NCBI RefSeq assembly: GCF_004337985.1
Contig: NW_021940918.1
Span: forward strand, 930,001-994,000
Source of the DNA: Pyricularia pennisetigena
Taxonomy: Eukaryota; Ascomycota; Sordariomycetes; Magnaporthales; Pyriculariaceae
Reading direction: 5' to 3'
Length of the DNA stretch: 64,000 bases
Shown here: one piece after another, positions 59,132-64,000 of the stretch
Layout of the letters: each line of letters starts with the position of its first letter
Numbering within the stretch: the first letter of the stretch is position 1
Notes under the pieces: generated by a model
What the model saw: the letters and a program-made list of their open reading frames with translations, nothing else
Database searches by the model: none
Told to the model about the DNA's origin: nothing
Program-made: the position numbers and the translations under genes

Positions 59132-61612
59132 CTATGCCGAGGGCGCCCGGGGAGCAGGTGATTGAGAGGCCGATGGGCGAGGGGCCGAAGCGGAAGGATT
59201 ACGCGGGGCAGTAGGCCTGTTTCAGGGGTTTTGTTTCTGGTAAATATCGTATTTATGATACCGAGAGGGAGGCTTGTTTCATCGGCACTAACCTTCCTAC
59301 ACGTTGGTCCACCTTCTCGCGGTGGCCACGGTTTTTAAGATGCACCTCAAAGTTGATGACTGATGTGTCTGGACCCGGGGTATAGACCTTACCAGGACAG
59401 TCAAGACAACGGATGCGAGGGAGGTAATAGAAAACAAGTTCCGGAGGTGCCGGCTGGTCCAAGGGCGGCGCGGCTACTACCTGGTTGGTCTCGGCCTTAA
59501 CTGCGCAGTACCTCATTGTGCCCTCAAACATGTCGCTGGGGTACAATTGTTGCAGTTCTCGGAGGCTGGTCACGAGCCAGTCAGGAACAGGAGGCTGTAG
59601 TATATGTGTCAGTGATGAGCAAACGGAACAGATGAGGTTTTTTTTTTTTTTTTTTTGAAATTGAAAGAAAATGAACAAAGACTCACCGCCGTCGGAGCAG
59701 GATCACCTATTGGTGGCCGTGGTGCAGGAAGCCGGCCAAATTGCCCTGGCGGCAATGACTGTACACCCGAAGGTGTGGCTGTCAAGTTTTGTGAGGATGT
59801 CGCTGGCGTTGATGGGGGGCCCATGGCACCCGGGGTCCGCTGAGGCATGCCTGGTGTTTGCAGACCAACCGGTATTGATGGTTTGATCCTCTCGCCGTCG
59901 AGAAGCCTCTTGAGCCGATCTCTCGGGACAGTCAGTTTCACAACCAAACTTGGGGTATCCTCCGTAGATTCTCTGGCGTCACGCGGGTTGAAGCGCCGAG
60001 ATGGGCGCGCATCATGGTATAATATCGTGCCCGACTCCGGCGTCTCTGAGCGGCCCAGGTTCGCCATCCTCTGCTGTGCCGCGGTCGCCGCGCCACGCAT
60101 ACCGCGAGTGCGAGCGGTGCCAACCAGCTGGGACAAGGCTGGTGAATCTGGTGCTGAGTCTTCGCTGTCGTCTGAGTCTGACAGATCACCATCCCGCAAT
60201 CCCTTCCTGCGCCCTCCGGGTCCAGGACCGGCGGGAACCCTCTTGTAGAGCCTGCTCTCTTCCACGCTGGTGGCGGCACCGGGCAGCACTGAGGATACGA
60301 CGAGCGTGCGGACGGTGCGCTGGCGTTCTTTGAGATCTGGTAATTGTGGCCCTCCACGACGGTTGACTGAGCGTTTCTGTCTCCGTTGTTCGCGAGAGAA
60401 TATGACCTCGTTACGCTCCAAGTCGGCGTCTGTGAGCTCGTAAAGGTAAGGCGCATACTCTTTTGCTTGCTGTTGCGGTCTGAAGACAGATGGAATCGGA
60501 GATGGCAGGAAAGCAGCGACCAGATCAGGATCCTCCACCGGACGACCATCGAACGGATGGCCTATGCTGTACAGGCTCTTGGTGAAAAGCTGACTCTGCT
60601 CTCGTATGCAGTGCGCTATAGCTGTCGCAAACTCGCCCGATAATGATAAATCCCGCGACATGCTGTTCGCAAATTCCTCGGGTGAATTGATGGGGTTGTT
60701 GATTTCCCATTCGAACTGGTCCACCAAGGTAACCTGCCCTATCGTGATGTTTAGCTTCACAAGAATCCTCATCTCGTCATTCTTGTATGCCGAATATGGC
60801 AGCTCAGGGTCTAATGCATCCTCGTCCGAACAAACACTGGGATAGAAATCCTCAAGCTGGTCGAGGATCTGGCGGCCAACCTGCGTCAAAACGGGAGAAT
60901 ATAACGTTGGATCCTTCTGTGGTGTCAGGCCGAGGTCTTCCAGCAACTGGCGCGCAAAGAGGTCCACTGATACCAGGCGGTCGTGAAGGTTCCATGTAAA
61001 AGTGTCTCGAAGTTTGACTTTGTCGTAGTCGACATCGATCCTTATGGGAACGAGCTCTTCATGTTGTTCGGCCTGCTTGCGCATGTCCTTCTTCCGCCAC
61101 TTTAGCGGCTCGGTTGTCCTCTTTCCGGGTCTCGGCTTGTTTTTGGGATAGATGATTCGCGGACCGGCGGGATCGTCAGTGGTGCCATTTCCAAAGCCAT
61201 TGTAGCCCTGGCCGTACAAGCGACTTGGTGTAAACTCGTTCTTATGCGCGTGCACTGTTTCATACTCCTCGACCTTTCTGTGTAACCTATCCATTGCCGC
61301 CCTAGCTCGTTCTTCCGTTTTGACAAAATCCTCATGGGCTATCTTGTCCCGCGCCATGATGCGATTGAGGACATATTCCTGAAGAGACTCCTTTGTCCTC
61401 ACGGGCAAGGTCTTGGCGGGAGGCGATGAAGAATGCTTCTGAGCGGGGGCCGATGGGTCGGAGCTGGCGGCGGGCGCGGCGGAAGATGACGATGAACCAG
61501 CGACGGACGCGGCCGCCGGCTGGCCGGAGGTCACAGCATTGTCGACAGTGGAAGCGCCGACATCAAAACCAGGGCCGGGAGGCGTGGCGTTGGAAGGATC
61601 TGAGGTTGCCAT
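59132..61612 (-). CDS. snf5: SWI/SNF chromatin-remodelling subunit Snf5 (SMARCB1/INI1)
   Basis: Core subunit of the SWI/SNF remodeller. Exons 61612-59687, 59594-59293 and 59216-59132 give 770 aa. The N-terminal ~160 residues are Ser/Ala/Pro-rich and disordered. The SNF5 domain follows with two repeats: VPIRIDVDYDKVKLRDTFTW, and then ILVKLNITIGQVTLVDQFEW with PEEFANSMSRDLSLSGEFAT and AIAHCIREQSQLFTKSLY, and the RRQKRSVNRRGG end. These positions favour Snf5 over Sfh1. The C-terminal region contains WLVTSLRELQQLYPSD and a Cys-rich RIRCLDCPGKVYTPG segment. The start MATSDPSNATPP is the first ATG. Intron 1 (92 nt, 59595-59686) contains an A run on the coding strand. The last exon (85 nt) encodes an Ala/Pro/Ser tail. 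Confidence 0.92.
59638..59656 (+). repeat. Poly(T) run inside a snf5 intron
   Basis: A 19-nt T run, reading as poly(A) on the gene strand, inside intron 1 of snf5 (59595-59686). Confidence 0.95.
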
Positions 61613-63053
61613 CTAGTGGGCAAGACCGAGATGTCATACGGCGCGCAAGGGGTTCGATTTATCTAGAGGCGCGCTCGTCCTTCACTGACGTGACGTGACG
61701 GTCGGTCGGGTCGTCGCTGCGGCGATGCAATAGGATGGAATGGTCTGTACAGTAATTCGACGCAGTGGCGGGCTGACTGGTATGCACTGGGACGGCGGAC
61801 CAGCACTTTTCTAGATCTGATCTAGCTAGGTAGATAAGGTACCTCTGAGCTATCCAAATAATTGAAGGTGCTGCTCACTCGTCTACCCGCTCAATTGATG
61901 CGCGTGCACGATGACAGTCACACGCAGTGATGCAATGCGATCAAAGGCGATGTAGCAACAACTTATGGCTGGCCCCCGCAGTAAAACAACACGATAAACA
62001 TGCGACGGCGGAGTTGCGCAATGAATTGAACGTTAGGTCGGGCTGGGCTGGCCTGATGGCGATTCAAATTCGCGAGGCTACACAAAAAAGTTCCAGGCAC
62101 GGTGGCTTTTGCCGCGTCGTAAAGTCGATGCCCCCAGCAAAGGAAGTTAGCCTTATTTTGCACTGCGGGCCGCGACACGCTCAGTCGCGCCTGGACTTTG
62201 CGATTTCTGATCTCTCCCATTACGAGCAGCTAAAGGTGGAGCACAGTCCGAGTTGCATATATTCTATGCGGGACGCACGGTATACATCGACCACCTCGCT
62301 CTGCGCATACAAGGTCTGTCCTACCAGACGAGATTGAGGGATGGTACGACATTGGAGCTGGTCGTTGCCATATACTAATGAGATGAAAAGCTAATACATC
62401 TAAACATCTAAAGAGAAGCCGTCAAAGAAACCTTGATGCAATGGATCACTTTGGGAGCTTACACATCTCCTACACCGACAGGATTATCCTGGACTGGGGC
62501 GACTTGGGACAATGAATGATGCATTTGATTCCCAGAAGACCACCTAAAGGCATGCTAGCTTTTACAATGGCATAAGTTTTCCTGACTCGAAGCAAAGAAA
62601 AGCTCTCAGTTATCGTCAGCCCCATGGAAAACTTGCCTGCTTGCCTACATATCTCGGTACCTAGGTTTTTTTGGTGTTTTTTTTTTGTAATGCTCCCAGG
62701 AAGAGTGGAGTCGTACGTGACATGCGCATGGCTAGAGAGATCGGATAGGGAATGGATGTACATGTACCATTATGGGTTATAATGCCGTCAATTTACGGAG
62801 TGAGGCCCCAAGCGGGCAGATGAGGCGCACAGAAACTCCCCTCCCCCGCTCCTGCAAATAGCTTTTGCTACATCCAAAATACCCCTTACCTACCCCTCCA
62901 TCGTCACTCATCTCTCCTTAGACATCCGCGATCGTTAGTCCTTATTTTTTTGTTACTTTTCCCCATCCGTCAATCCACAAAAAAGAGGTTTTCGGTTGAG
63001 ACTTCATATTTACCAACTTCCGAAGGTCTCTTTGAGACCACCCAATAAGCAAG
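61613..63053. other. Divergent promoter between snf5 and the Ebp1-like gene
   Basis: A 1.44-kb spacer. It has three tandem TGACG units at 61686-61700, about 75 bp upstream of the snf5 start, and a C/T-rich leader (about 62830-63050) before the Ebp1-like start. No gene is supported. Confidence 0.6.
61686..61700. promoter_or_regulatory. Triple TGACG (CRE/ATF-like) repeat, snf5 promoter
   Basis: TGACG repeated three times in 15 bp, 74 bp upstream of the snf5 start codon. TGACG is the half-site of ATF/CREB-type bZIP factors. Function is inferred only. Confidence 0.4.
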
Positions 63054-64000
63054 ATGGCGTCTGAGGACAAGGAAATGGGTTAGCAAAAAAACACCCCTAA
63101 ATTTTTACTGCCTCTCTACCTGGTACCACCCATACATTAAGTACCCCGGGCCCGCGTGCCTCGCGTCTGCGCCCCAAAGCAGAAGCTCCCAGCCAACATA
63201 ATGACATCGTCTCCATCAGCCATGCTCTGCTGCTAACAGCTGTCTCACCAGACTACACCCTCAACAACCCCGATACCCTTACCAAGTACAAGACCGCTGC
63301 CCAGATCTCCGAGAAGGTCCTCAAGGATGTCGCTGCTCTCTGCGTCGCTGGCGCCAAGATTGTCGAGATCTGCGAGAAGGGAGACCAGCTGATCGAGGAG
63401 GAGGTTGCCAAAGTGTACAGGGGAAAGAAGATCACCAAGGGTAAGCTCAGCGTCCCGATGCGTACCGTCGCGACCCTAGGGCGTCCTTACTGGATTCTCT
63501 CAGGATTCGTGGCAGCCAATACCCAGGGTGTGCACGGGCTGAAAGATGCGCAAAGCTAAACACTCGTAACGCGCATAGGCTTCTCGCACCCCACGACCGT
63601 TTCGCCCAGCTCCTATGTGACACCTTACACCCCCCTCAAGACCGACGAGGCAGAGGCCGCCACGGAGCTCCAGGCGGGCGAGGCCGTCAAGATCCAGCTT
63701 GGCGCCCAGATCGACGGATTCGGTTCGATTGTGTGCGATACCATCCTCGTGCCCAAGGAAGGCGGTGAGGATGTCGTAACCGGCCGCGACGCCGACCTGA
63801 TGCTGGCGAACTACTATGCCAACGAGCTACTCCTGCGCCTGATGGTCCCCCCTGGACTGCTTGCCCAGGGCACCGACGAGGAGAAGGCCAAGGCGGCTGC
63901 CGCAAAGCCGTACACCCAGACCAAGATCACCAGCCTGCTGGAGAAGGTCACCAAGGCGTACGATGTTAACCTTGTGGAGAGCACTACCTCTTGGCTCTTT
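63054..64000 (+). CDS. cdb4: Proliferation-associated protein Ebp1/PA2G4-like (Cdb4), 3' end missing
   Basis: MetAP-fold protein without aminopeptidase activity that binds ribosomes and nucleic acids; the fission yeast relative is the curved-DNA-binding protein Cdb4. Exons 63054-63078, 63252-63440 and 63579 to beyond 64000. The start MASEDKEM is followed by G|AC YTLNNPDTLTKYKTAAQI, VLKDVAALCVAGAKIVEICE and ITKG|FSHPTTVSPSSYVTPYTP, which is the PA2G4 signature. The visible part covers the first 211 residues and ends open at the window edge (in frame, codon complete at 64000). Intron 1 (173 nt) and intron 2 (138 nt) were checked for snoRNA boxes, and none is convincing. It is divergent from snf5. 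Confidence 0.9.

Noticed and set aside
63079..63578. Possible intron-hosted snoRNA in the Ebp1-like gene
   Set aside because: No convincing box C sequence (RTGATGA) in either intron. Only a CTGA occurs.

Overview
This 64 kb window is nuclear DNA of a filamentous ascomycete. It most likely comes from a Sordariomycete, perhaps a member of the Magnaporthales; the class call rests on protein style and gene structure and is an inference. Evidence: protein-coding genes lie on both strands with 1-2 kb between them, introns are short (54-195 nt) with GTRNGT donors and CTRAC/CTAAC branch sites, and the products are typical of Pezizomycotina (Zn2Cys6 regulator, 14.8-kDa complex I LYR subunit, methionine permease of the MUP1 type). 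No transposon, CRISPR array, rRNA or tRNA was found. The stretch looks like a conserved core-chromosome segment. It is a draft assembly: there is an NNNN gap at 11681-11684 and a single N inside a poly(T) run at 54599.

Layout. 0-11 kb: 3' part of nucleoporin Nup82 (+), a conserved gene of unknown function (+), and phosphatidylinositol 4-kinase Pik1 (-). 11-27 kb, sparse: methionine permease (-) with an apparent 3-nt micro-exon, a serine-rich protein of unknown function (-), the NC2-alpha/Bur6 histone-fold repressor (-), and an alpha/beta hydrolase (-). 27-45 kb, dense: xylulokinase (-), kinetochore Mtw1/Mis12 (+), a mitochondrial PPR protein (-), a histidine acid phosphatase (+), an Est1/SMG7-like protein (-), a ZNF511-like zinc-finger protein (+), spliceosomal Bud31 (-), complex I LYR subunit (+), and RNA polymerase I/III subunit Rpc19 (-). 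45-64 kb: a Zn2Cys6 transcription factor (+) behind a 2.9 kb non-coding region, poly(A) polymerase Pap1 (-), TFIIIC subunit Tfc4 (+), SWI/SNF subunit Snf5 (-), and the 5' part of an Ebp1/PA2G4-like protein (+) that runs off the end.

The genes are mostly unrelated housekeeping functions (transcription by Pol I/II/III, splicing, polyadenylation, nuclear pore, kinetochore, respiration), arranged as convergent and divergent pairs. I saw no biosynthetic cluster, defence island or other operon-like system. The most unusual features are at the level of gene structure: a 3-nt micro-exon that restores a conserved glycine, three introns that are multiples of three and free of stops, a 21-nt poly(A) tract two bases before a start codon, and an exceptional load of long A/T homopolymers. 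Splice sites were placed by eye so that reading frame and family conservation agree; none is confirmed by transcripts.
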